A stretch of 64,000 bases of DNA from NCBI GenBank assembly GCA_910587505.1, contig CAJULD010000008.1, positions 1 to 64,000 on the forward strand. The letters run 5' to 3'. This DNA is from an uncultured Oscillospiraceae bacterium (GTDB lineage: Bacteria > Bacillota > Clostridia > Oscillospirales > Oscillospiraceae). Position 1 is the first letter of the stretch; every line of letters begins with the position of its first letter. The notes under the pieces are model-generated. The model had not been told where the DNA came from. It did not search any database and worked only from the letters and a program-made list of their open reading frames with translations. This document shows positions 56,457 to 64,000 of this stretch, piece by piece. Both the position numbers and the translations under genes were made by a program.

Positions 56457-58518
56457 CTCCAGCCTCTATCCCCGGCTGGCCATGCAGAGCATCCGGAACA
56501 ACCGGAGGTTTTACATCCCCTATATCCTGGCCCTGCTGGGGGACGTGGCCGCCATCTATATCATGTCCGCCCTGTGCCGGGACCCCGGGGTGAAAAACAT
56601 GACCCCCGGACGGCCTAACGGGTATATGTACGTGCAAATCTTCATGAACATCGGCCAGGTGATCGCCTTCCTGTTCTCCGCCATCTTTGTGCTGTATATC
56701 AACGGCTTCCTCATGAAGCAGAGGAAAAAGGAGCTGGGCCTCTACAACATCCTGGGCATGGGGAAAGGGCATATCGCCGTGGTGCTGACCATTGAGACGG
56801 TCATTATTGCCGTGCCGGGCATCGGCGGCGGCATCGTGACGGGCCTGATCTTCCACAAGCTGGTCAGCCTCATTCTCCATCAGATGCTGGGGATGCCCGT
56901 TCCCCTGGGGTTCTATATCAGCTGGAACGGCATGGCCTGGACGGCGGGGATGTTCCTGCTCCTGCTGGGCGTGACGCTGCTGGTGAACCTCAACAAAGTC
57001 CGGGTCTCCAGGCCCATCGAGCTCCTCCACGGCGGCAGCGTGGGCGAGCGGGAGCCCAGAACCAGGTGGTTCATGACTCTGCTGGGAATTGTCTCTCTGG
57101 GATGGGGGTACTACATTGCCGTCACCACCCGGACCGGCGTGGACGCCATTGTGACCTATTTTCTGGCGGTGGGGCTGGTCATCATCGGCACCTACTGCCT
57201 GTTTACCGCCGTGAGCATCTTCGTTCTGAAGGCTCTGCGGAGGAACAGGGGATTCTATTACCGGACCAGCCACTTCATCGGCGTTTCCGGGATGCTCTAC
57301 CGGATGAAGCAGAACGCCGTGGGGCTTGCCAACATCTGCATTTTGTGTACCATGGTGATGGTCATGCTCTCCGGCACCCTGTCGCTGTACCTGGGTACGG
57401 CGGACGCCGTTAACGAGCAGTACCCCGGAGATATCAATGTTTCCGTGAGCTATTTCCCTGTGCCTCTTGCCGGTGAGGAGAACTGGGAGCCCTTCGACCC
57501 CGACGCCATGCTGGCGGTCCAGACCGGCTTTGTCGAGGATCAGGGCTACCGTGTGGAGAACGTCCGCACCAGCTGCCGCCTGGGCTTCGGCGCGGGAAAG
57601 ATCGTGGACGGCGTATACACCACCGACCGGTTCAACGATGCAGCAAAAGGCGGGGTGGTGATGATGACCTTCATTACGGAGGACAACTATACCGCCGTTA
57701 CCGGCGAGACGCTGGACCTTGCCCCCGGCGAGGCGGCGGCTTACGGCGTGAGGGGGGATACGCTGACCATTCGCTGGACAGTGGACACGGCGGGCACGGA
57801 GCTGGGGGAATCCAGCTTCCCTATCGTAAAGCATCTCAGCCGTAATCCCGCCTTCGACCCCCAGATCACAGAACTGGTCACCGTTGTCGTCCCGGACGAC
57901 GCCGCCATCAACGACATCTGGGCCAGGCAGGCGGAGGCATACCCGGATGACTGCAGCAGTATGTGGTGGTACGCCTATCTGGACGTGGACGCTGCCGAGG
58001 AGGAACTGGAGGAGCTGCAGACACGCCACTATGACGCCATAGCGGACGGCAGCTTCTATGAGGGGACCGGCTCCTGGAAGACGAGCAGCTGGAGCCTGCG
58101 CAGCGAGGGCGAGACGAACGCCTACGGCCTGGCGGGAGGCTTCCTGTTCCTGGGTCTGTTCCTGGGCTTCATCTTCCTGCTGGCCACGGTGCTGATGATC
58201 TACTACAAGCAGATCTCCGAGGGCTACGAGGACAAGGACCGCTTCGAGATCATGCAGAAGGTGGGCCTCAGCCGGGGCGAGGTCAGGCGGAGCATCCACA
58301 GCCAGATCCTGATGGTGTTCTTCCTGCCCATCGTGGTGGCTTCCGTCCATATCCTGTTTGACTTCAACATGGTAGAGAAGCTGCTGACCCTGTTCTATAT
58401 CCACAATACCACCCTGACGGCCCTGTGCACGCTGAGCACGGCGGCGGTGTTCTTCGTGGCCTACGGCGTGGTGTACCTGCTGACGGCCCGGACCTACTAC
58501 AGGATCGTAGAGAGATAA
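56449..58518 (+). CDS. BceB-like ABC transporter permease
   Basis: A 689-residue FtsX-type permease. Ten hydrophobic segments are visible: three near the N-terminus, a block up to about residue 300, then a soluble domain of about 230 residues (from ADAVNEQYPGD to SLRSEGETNAYG) and three final helices. A large extracellular domain between helices 7 and 8 is the hallmark of BceB, which also signals to a BceS-like kinase. No BceRS two-component genes are in the window. ATG 56449 has GGAGGTGAGGAAG before it. Confidence 0.92.
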   Translation: MRNSSLYPRLAMQSIRNNRRFYIPYILALLGDVAAIYIMSALCRDPGVKNMTPGRPNGYMYVQIFMNIGQVIAFLFSAIFVLYINGFLMKQRKKELGLYNILGMGKGHIAVVLTIETVIIAVPGIGGGIVTGLIFHKLVSLILHQMLGMPVPLGFYISWNGMAWTAGMFLLLLGVTLLVNLNKVRVSRPIELLHGGSVGEREPRTRWFMTLLGIVSLGWGYYIAVTTRTGVDAIVTYFLAVGLVIIGTYCLFTAVSIFVLKALRRNRGFYYRTSHFIGVSGMLYRMKQNAVGLANICILCTMVMVMLSGTLSLYLGTADAVNEQYPGDINVSVSYFPVPLAGEENWEPFDPDAMLAVQTGFVEDQGYRVENVRTSCRLGFGAGKIVDGVYTTDRFNDAAKGGVVMMTFITEDNYTAVTGETLDLAPGEAAAYGVRGDTLTIRWTVDTAGTELGESSFPIVKHLSRNPAFDPQITELVTVVVPDDAAINDIWARQAEAYPDDCSSMWWYAYLDVDAAEEELEELQTRHYDAIADGSFYEGTGSWKTSSWSLRSEGETNAYGLAGGFLFLGLFLGFIFLLATVLMIYYKQISEGYEDKDRFEIMQKVGLSRGEVRRSIHSQILMVFFLPIVVASVHILFDFNMVEKLLTLFYIHNTTLTALCTLSTAAVFFVAYGVVYLLTARTYYRIVER

Positions 58519-58534
58519 CGAAGGAGGCGTGACA

Positions 58535-58768
58535 ATGGACCGTGTTGATACTGCGTTGATGCTGGCCATGCTCTGCCTGATGGCGGGGACGCTGCTGGTG
58601 GGGTTCAGCCGCCCGCTGTGGTGGATGCTCCACAAGCGGGGGCCGGGCGGCCAGAAGGCCGCCCCCAGGCACTATGAATGGATGCTGCGGGTTCCGGGGC
58701 TGGCGCTGCTGGCCGTGGCGGGGGGCATCATTGGTATGAGCATCATGGGAGTGTTTCCCTTTCAATAG
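58535..58768 (+). CDS. small two-helix membrane protein in bce-like operon
   Basis: A 77-residue protein with two transmembrane helices (LMLAMLCLMAGTLLVGF near 9-26 and LALLAVAGGIIGMSIMG near 54-72) and a basic link. AAGGAGGCGTGACA precedes the ATG at 58535; an in-frame GTG at 58529 is too close to the SD. It follows the permease by 16 nt and so may be an accessory subunit. No family recognised. Confidence 0.7.
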   Translation: MDRVDTALMLAMLCLMAGTLLVGFSRPLWWMLHKRGPGGQKAAPRHYEWMLRVPGLALLAVAGGIIGMSIMGVFPFQ

Positions 58769-58771
58769 CCC

Positions 58772-58807
58772 AGCGGAGCGGCCCGCCTTCCGGCGGGCCG
58801 CTCCGCT
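58772..58807. terminator. perfect 16-bp hairpin after the ABC operon
   Basis: AGCGGAGCGGCCCGCC and GGCGGGCCGCTCCGCT flank TTCC directly after the small membrane gene. No clear T-run follows, but stem strength suggests a terminator or 3' barrier. Confidence 0.7.
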
Positions 58808-58852
58808 GAGGCGGTAAAATCGGGTTTCCTTCTGTTTTGTACATTTTCCCCC

Positions 58853-58881
58853 TTGCCAAGGGATAAAAACTGTGATATGCT
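58853..58881 (+). promoter_or_regulatory. promoter of the dap operon
   Basis: -35 TTGCCA (58853-58858), 17-nt spacer, -10 TATGCT (58876-58881). Start near 58888, a few nt before the lysine riboswitch. Confidence 0.7.
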
Positions 58882-58893
58882 AACGACTAATAC

Positions 58894-59057
58894 GATAGAG
58901 GTTGCGGATGCGAAGAAGCTGCGACAGGCCGGCAGGCGATGACCGCAGGGGAGGCAAGTCCGCCGAATCCGCAGTTCAGGCGTGAATTGCGGATGGGGGC
59001 GGGGAAAAGATCTCCGTCACTGTCCGGAAGACCAGCGGGTCTTCCGGGTGCGCTATC
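58894..59057 (+). ncRNA. lysine riboswitch (L-box)
   Basis: The leader starts GATAGAGGTTGCGGATGC, the L-box opening GATAGAGG-type; GATAG (58894-58898) pairs with CTATC (59053-59057) as P1. The internal AGGGGAGGCAAGTCCGCCGAA is the conserved L-box core around P2-P4 (GGGGA-n-CGCCGAA). Lysine binding would favour the terminator at 59084-59115, turning off dapA-dapB-dapH. Confidence 0.85.
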
Positions 59058-59083
59058 TGCTCGCATGAAACAGCGTCTTTCAT

Positions 59084-59115
59084 GGCCGGTGGATACTCAC
59101 CGGTCGTTTTTTATT
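59084..59115 (+). terminator. lysine-riboswitch terminator
   Basis: GGCCGGTG/CACCGGTC stem with GATACT loop, followed by GTTTTTTATT. A competing CATGAAA/TTTCATG helix at 59064-59083 can form the alternative structure. Confidence 0.85.
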
Positions 59116-59181
59116 CTGCGAGAGCCGGCCCGATATCGTTTCATTATTTTCAGGCAGGAATAAGCCAGGAGGAATGTACCA

Positions 59182-60072
59182 ATGGATATCCGCAATCTGA
59201 AGGGCTCCATCGTGGCCCTGATCACCCCCTTCCACGCCGACGGATCGGTAAACTTCGAAAAGCTGAGGGAACTGACCGAATGGCACATTGAAAACCGGAC
59301 CGACGCCATCCTCGCCCTGGGCACCACCGGCGAGAGCTCCACCATGACCCACGAGGAGGATGACGCCGCTCTCCGCTGCGTCATCGAGGCGGCGGCGGGC
59401 CGGGTGCCCATTATCGCCGGAACGGGCTCCAACTCCACCCGGACCATGCTGGAGAAGAGTCTCCGGGCGGAGAAGCTGGGAGCCGACGGCCTGCTGCTGA
59501 TTACCCCCTACTACAACAAGGGCAATCCCGAGGGCATCTACCGCCACTTCGCCTCTGTGGCCGACGCGGTGCAGATTCCCTGCCTCCTCTACAATGTGCC
59601 GGGACGGACGGGGTGCTCCATTTCCGTGGAGAACGTGGAGCGCCTCAGCCGGCATCCCAACATCTGCGGCATCAAGGAAGCCAGCGGGGACATGTCCTAT
59701 GCCATGAAGATCGCCCACTGCATCGGGCCGGACTTTGCCCTCTGGAGCGGCAACGACGACATAATCCTCCCCCTGCTGTCCATCGGCGGCAGCGGCGTGA
59801 TTTCCGTATGGGCCAACATCATGCCCCGTGCATGTCACGACATGGTGACGGATTATCTGGAAGGCCGGCGGGAGCAGGCCGCGGCCACTGCTGTGAAGTA
59901 CCTGAATCTGATGAACGGCCTGTTCATGGAGGTCAACCCCATTCCCGTCAAGACCGCCATGAATCAGATGGGTATGGACGTAGGTCCCTTCCGCCTGCCC
60001 CTGTGCGGAATGACTCCGGCCCATCAGGCCCGGCTGCAGGCGTTGCTGGAGGAAGCGGGGCTGGTGAAGTGA
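59182..60072 (+). CDS. dapA: 4-hydroxy-tetrahydrodipicolinate synthase
   Basis: A 296-residue enzyme condensing aspartate semialdehyde and pyruvate, the first step of the lysine/diaminopimelate branch. GTTGESSTMT near residue 45 and the Schiff-base lysine loop CGIKEASGD near 161 are typical; YYNKGNPEGIYRHF agrees. AGGAGG lies 9 nt before the ATG. It is the first gene after the lysine riboswitch and terminator. Confidence 0.97.
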   Translation: MDIRNLKGSIVALITPFHADGSVNFEKLRELTEWHIENRTDAILALGTTGESSTMTHEEDDAALRCVIEAAAGRVPIIAGTGSNSTRTMLEKSLRAEKLGADGLLLITPYYNKGNPEGIYRHFASVADAVQIPCLLYNVPGRTGCSISVENVERLSRHPNICGIKEASGDMSYAMKIAHCIGPDFALWSGNDDIILPLLSIGGSGVISVWANIMPRACHDMVTDYLEGRREQAAATAVKYLNLMNGLFMEVNPIPVKTAMNQMGMDVGPFRLPLCGMTPAHQARLQALLEEAGLVK

Positions 60073-60794
60073 AAATTTTGCTGATTGGACACGGCCGCAT
60101 GGGCCGTCTTATCGAGCAGACCGCCCTGGCCACCGGGGACGCGCTGGGCGGCGTCATTGATATCGGCAATCTGGACGATCTGGAGACCATCGGACGGGTG
60201 GCGGACGTTGCCGTCGATTTCTCCGCTCCCGCCGCCCTGCCCGCCGTGGCCCACTATGTGCGGAGCACCGGGACCCCGCTGCTCTCCGGCGTGACCGGAC
60301 TGAGCGATGCGGAGCTGGCTGTCTTTGACGATCTGGGACGCTTCGCTCCGGTAATCCACTCCGCCAACTACTCTCTGGGAGTGGCGGTATTCCGCCGGGT
60401 CCTGTCGGAGGCGGCAGAAACCCTGTCGGATTTTGACATTGAAATCGTTGAGACCCACCACAATCAGAAGGCCGACGCGCCCAGCGGCACCGCCAGGCTG
60501 CTGCTGGACGCCGTCGATCCCCGCCACAGCCGGACGCCGGTCTATGGACGCCATGGCGTCACCGGCCCCCGGGACCGCCGGGAGATCGGCATGCACTCCC
60601 TTCGGGGGGGTACCGAGGCGGGCGCGCACACCGTCAGCTTTTTCGGCCCCGACGAGGTCTTTGAGATCACTCACCGGGCGTCCTCCCGGCAGATTTTTGT
60701 CAACGGGGCGCTCCACGCCGCCCGGCGGCTGTGCCGGATGCCCAAAGGGCGGTATGAATTGCAGGACATTCTGTTTGGAGGAAAAGAAGGATGA
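60069..60794 (+). CDS. dapB: 4-hydroxy-tetrahydrodipicolinate reductase
   Basis: A 241-residue NAD(P)H-dependent reductase. The Rossmann loop [13 protein letters not shown] is at the N-terminus; the active-site [15 protein letters not shown] near residue 135 includes the catalytic His and Lys. GTG 60069 overlaps the dapA stop (GTGA). The same frame extends upstream inside dapA but is not coding. Slightly short but complete compared with usual DapB (about 250-270). Confidence 0.95.
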   Translation: MKILLIGHGRMGRLIEQTALATGDALGGVIDIGNLDDLETIGRVADVAVDFSAPAALPAVAHYVRSTGTPLLSGVTGLSDAELAVFDDLGRFAPVIHSANYSLGVAVFRRVLSEAAETLSDFDIEIVETHHNQKADAPSGTARLLLDAVDPRHSRTPVYGRHGVTGPRDRREIGMHSLRGGTEAGAHTVSFFGPDEVFEITHRASSRQIFVNGALHAARRLCRMPKGRYELQDILFGGKEG

Positions 60795-61489
60795 TGAACG
60801 CTCAGGAAATTATCGCGTATATCGGCTCCGCTGAGAAAAAGACCCCGGTGAAGCTCCATATCAGGGAGCGGAAGCCCATTGACTATGCCTCCGCCCAGGT
60901 GTTCGGCGAGGGGGCCAGCAAGGTGGTCTTCGGCGACTGGCGGGAGCTGGGCCCCATTCTGGCGGACCATGTGGACAGCATCGAGGATCTGGTTATTGAG
61001 AACGACCGCCGCAACAGCGCCATTCCCATGCTGGACCTGAAAAATATCAACGCCCGTATAGAGCCCGGCGCCATCATCCGGGAGCAGGTGGAAATCGGCG
61101 ACAACGCCGTCATCATGATGGGAGCCGTCATCAACATCGGGGCTGTTATCGGCGCGGGCTCCATGATCGATATGGGGGCCATTCTGGGCGGCAGGGCGAC
61201 GGTGGGGAAAAACTGCCACATCGGGGCCGGAGCCGTGCTGGCCGGCGTCATCGAGCCCGCCAGCGCCACGCCGGTCGTTATCGAGGACGGCGTGCTGGTG
61301 GGAGCCAACGCGGTGGTAATCGAGGGCGTCCGCGTGGGAAGAAACGCCGTGGTGGCCGCCGGAGCGGTGGTGATCCAGGACGTTCCGGAAAACGCCGTGG
61401 TGGCGGGCTGCCCCGCCAGAGTCATCAAGATGAAGGACGAGGGCACCACCCAGAAGACCGCGCTGGAGGCGGCGCTGCGGCAGCTGTGA
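60791..61489 (+). CDS. dapH: tetrahydrodipicolinate N-acetyltransferase
   Basis: A 232-residue hexapeptide-repeat (left-handed beta-helix) acyltransferase. A DapH N-terminal domain (to about residue 90) precedes the repeats (e.g. [33 protein letters not shown]). The N-domain indicates DapH (acetyl-CoA), not DapD (succinyl-CoA), so the acetylase route to diaminopimelate is used. It overlaps dapB by 4 nt. GGAGGAAAAGAAGG precedes it. Confidence 0.95.
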   Translation: MMNAQEIIAYIGSAEKKTPVKLHIRERKPIDYASAQVFGEGASKVVFGDWRELGPILADHVDSIEDLVIENDRRNSAIPMLDLKNINARIEPGAIIREQVEIGDNAVIMMGAVINIGAVIGAGSMIDMGAILGGRATVGKNCHIGAGAVLAGVIEPASATPVVIEDGVLVGANAVVIEGVRVGRNAVVAAGAVVIQDVPENAVVAGCPARVIKMKDEGTTQKTALEAALRQL

Positions 61490-61568
61490 CGGGGGGACTC
61501 CGGCGATTGGCAGAATGCACATAATTCATGCCATCTGTTGGTATAAACGCCGAAAATTTTTCAGCGCC

Positions 61569-61597
61569 TTGACTTTTTGTCCCGTTCCCTTTATTCT
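61569..61597 (+). promoter_or_regulatory. promoter of the msmX-like gene
   Basis: -35 TTGACT (61569-61574), 17-nt spacer, -10 TATTCT (61592-61597); a TATAAT overlaps at 61597-61602 (spacer 22). The leader to the ATG is about 200 nt, with hairpins at 61711-61731 (CGGCAT/ATGCCG) and near 61735-61763, and no other gene in 61490-61802. Confidence 0.65.
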
Positions 61598-61802
61598 ATA
61601 ATCAGCCTGTTCCTGCGCGTTCAGGCATCAAATCATGAGCTGCCGCGCCACTCCACAAAATGGCCCGGCAGACTGACAAGAAAGGATGTATCCCGCGTAG
61701 GCGTGCGGTGCGGCATTGTGGAGACATGCCGTAATGGACCGGCGGCCCGCTCCGTTGGTCCGAGGCGGAATTTGCGGAGGCATTTTCGCTAACGCCTGGA
61801 AG

Positions 61803-62996
<1,194 letters not shown>

Positions 62997-63018
62997 CACA
63001 AGCAAACAACATAGCGCA

Positions 63019-63052
63019 AAAAGGCCCCGGAGCTTCGGCTCCGGGGCCTTTT
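63019..63052. terminator. bidirectional terminator between msmX-like and MATE genes
   Basis: AAAAGGCCCCGGAGC-TTCG-GCTCCGGGGCCTTTT, a 15-bp perfect stem with U-runs at both ends, between convergent genes. Confidence 0.92.
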
Positions 63053-63077
63053 GGGCGGTTATGCCCTTTAATTGCGA

Positions 63078-64000
63078 TTATTCTGTCTCCTCCGCAAACA
63101 GTCCCTCCCGGGTGATATTGTTCAGCCACTTTCCGCTGCGGTAGTGCCTGATGACCCAGGGCCATTTTACAAATTCGTCGGTGCACAGCAGGAAATACAC
63201 CCACATGACCGGCAGCTTCAGCACAAACGCCGCGATGAATCCCAGGGGGACGGCGTAGCCCCACATGTCGATGGTGTCGCAGATGAACCCGAACCGGCTG
63301 TCACCCCCGGCCCGGAACACACCGGCAATCAGCGTGGTGTTCACCGCCGCGCCCATGACGTAGTAGGTGTTGATGAGCAACATGTTCCGCAGATAACGCA
63401 TGGCCTGCTCCGACAGCGACTCCCCGGCATAGGCCATGACCAGCGGCATCGCCGCAAGAATGATAAGTCCTCCGATGGCTCCGGTGATGACCGTCAGCTT
63501 CATCAGCTTCCCTGCGCCCTCCCGGGCCTCCTCCAGTCTGTTTTCCCCGATGATGTTCCCCAGCAGGATGCCCCCGGCGCTGGCCATGCCGAAGCAGAGA
63601 ATGGTGCCGAAGTTCCGTACCACAATGACAAAGGAGTTGGCCGCCACCACGTCGGTGCCCAGGTGGCCCAGAATGACGGAGTACATGGAAAAGGCCACGC
63701 TCCAGCTGATGTCATTGCCCAGAGCAGGCAGAGACAGCCGGACAAAATCGGAAAACAGGGGCCTGTTCCGGATAAACAGGTACCGGAGGTTCAGGTGTAC
63801 GTCCCTGCTCAGAAGGGATACCACAACACAGGCCCCCAGCTCAACGAGCCGGGACAGGCTGGTGGCCAGGGCCACGCCCATGGCGCCCAGCTTCGGCGCG
63901 CCGAAAAGGCCAAAAATCCACACCGCGTTGAGCAGGATGTTCAGGGAGAATGCCAGTATGTTCAGGACCGTACTGACCGTCACCCGGTTGACGCTCCGCA
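63078..64000 (-). CDS. MATE family efflux transporter (5' end beyond window)
   Basis: The C-terminal 301+ residues of a multidrug/toxin extrusion antiporter. At least eight hydrophobic helices are visible; NILLNAVWIFGLFGAPKLGAMGVALATSLS, broken here into NILLNAVWIFG and GVALATSLSR, matches the MATE mid-region, and GGILLGNIIGENR is the repeated motif of the second half. The frame stays open to base 64000, so the start lies outside; a GTG at 63983 is not a real start. Substrate (drug or metabolite) unknown. Confidence 0.92.
   Translation of the reverse strand, partial: RSVNRVTVSTVLNILAFSLNILLNAVWIFGLFGAPKLGAMGVALATSLSRLVELGACVVVSLLSRDVHLNLRYLFIRNRPLFSDFVRLSLPALGNDISWSVAFSMYSVILGHLGTDVVAANSFVIVVRNFGTILCFGMASAGGILLGNIIGENRLEEAREGAGKLMKLTVITGAIGGLIILAAMPLVMAYAGESLSEQAMRYLRNMLLINTYYVMGAAVNTTLIAGVFRAGGDSRFGFICDTIDMWGYAVPLGFIAAFVLKLPVMWVYFLLCTDEFVKWPWVIRHYRSGKWLNNITREGLFAEETE

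Noticed and set aside
56377..58635. 752-codon minus-strand frame opposite the BceB-like permease
   Set aside because: His/Gln/Gly-rich antisense translation with no SD; the permease and its operon are well supported.

Overview
The window looks like a GC-rich Firmicute chromosome, most likely a gut Oscillospirales-type clostridium. The support is Shine-Dalgarno (SD) led genes with TTGACA/TATAAT promoters, ribonuclease Y, a BceAB-type ABC pair, an MsmX-like sugar ATPase, a DapH (acetylase) lysine branch under an L-box, xpt-guaA, and a Siphovirus-type prophage module. Lineage is inferred from gene content; no rRNA or tRNA is present to confirm it.

Region 1 (1 to about 25,070) is the right part of an integrated prophage. 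The integrase (23787-24947, plus strand) lies next to the 3' end of host guaA, a known integration hotspot. A divergent switch follows: a CI-like repressor to the right, and a Cro-like gene with a strong leftward early promoter carrying repressor-like dyads. Leftward come a long, tightly overlapping early operon with small Cys-rich proteins, a Rad50-like ATPase, RecT, an MBL-fold hydrolase, DnaD- and DnaC-like replication proteins and a RecU-like resolvase. After these come three DNA methyltransferases, a PAPS-reductase-like PP-loop protein, a Gp37/Gp68 (DUF5131) protein, an ASCH protein, an ArpU/RinA-like late regulator and the small and large terminase genes. Portal, capsid, tail and lysis genes must lie left of position 1. 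The most unusual item is a 288-codon frame (12343-13209) nested out of frame in the cytosine-5 methyltransferase gene, with its own strong ribosome binding site and repeated WPTP motifs. Next is a PP-loop protein whose substrate-binding-type motif is triplicated.

Region 2 (25,073-35,067) is a leftward housekeeping block: DUF512/PDZ protein, der, plsY, gpsA, recX, NUDIX, rimO, pgsA, then xpt and guaA from their own promoter. A 161-bp MITE-like element sits exactly at the plsY stop codon.

Region 3 (35,118-48,774) holds a GNAT acetyltransferase, phosphosugar mutase, aminotransferase, a protein of five PAS-like modules with no output domain followed by a REC-GGDEF diguanylate cyclase, ogt, an aldose-epimerase homologue and a xanthine dehydrogenase cluster (xdhA, a 570-bp hairpin-rich gap, xdhB, xdhC) divergent from mocA.

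Region 4 (48,769-64,000) holds an acyltransferase, two more MITE copies around degV, a nucleoside salvage operon (udp-deoC-cdd), rny, a BceAB-type transporter with a BceR-like operator, the lysine-riboswitch-controlled dapA-dapB-dapH operon, an MsmX/UgpC-type ATPase and a MATE transporter cut by the right edge.
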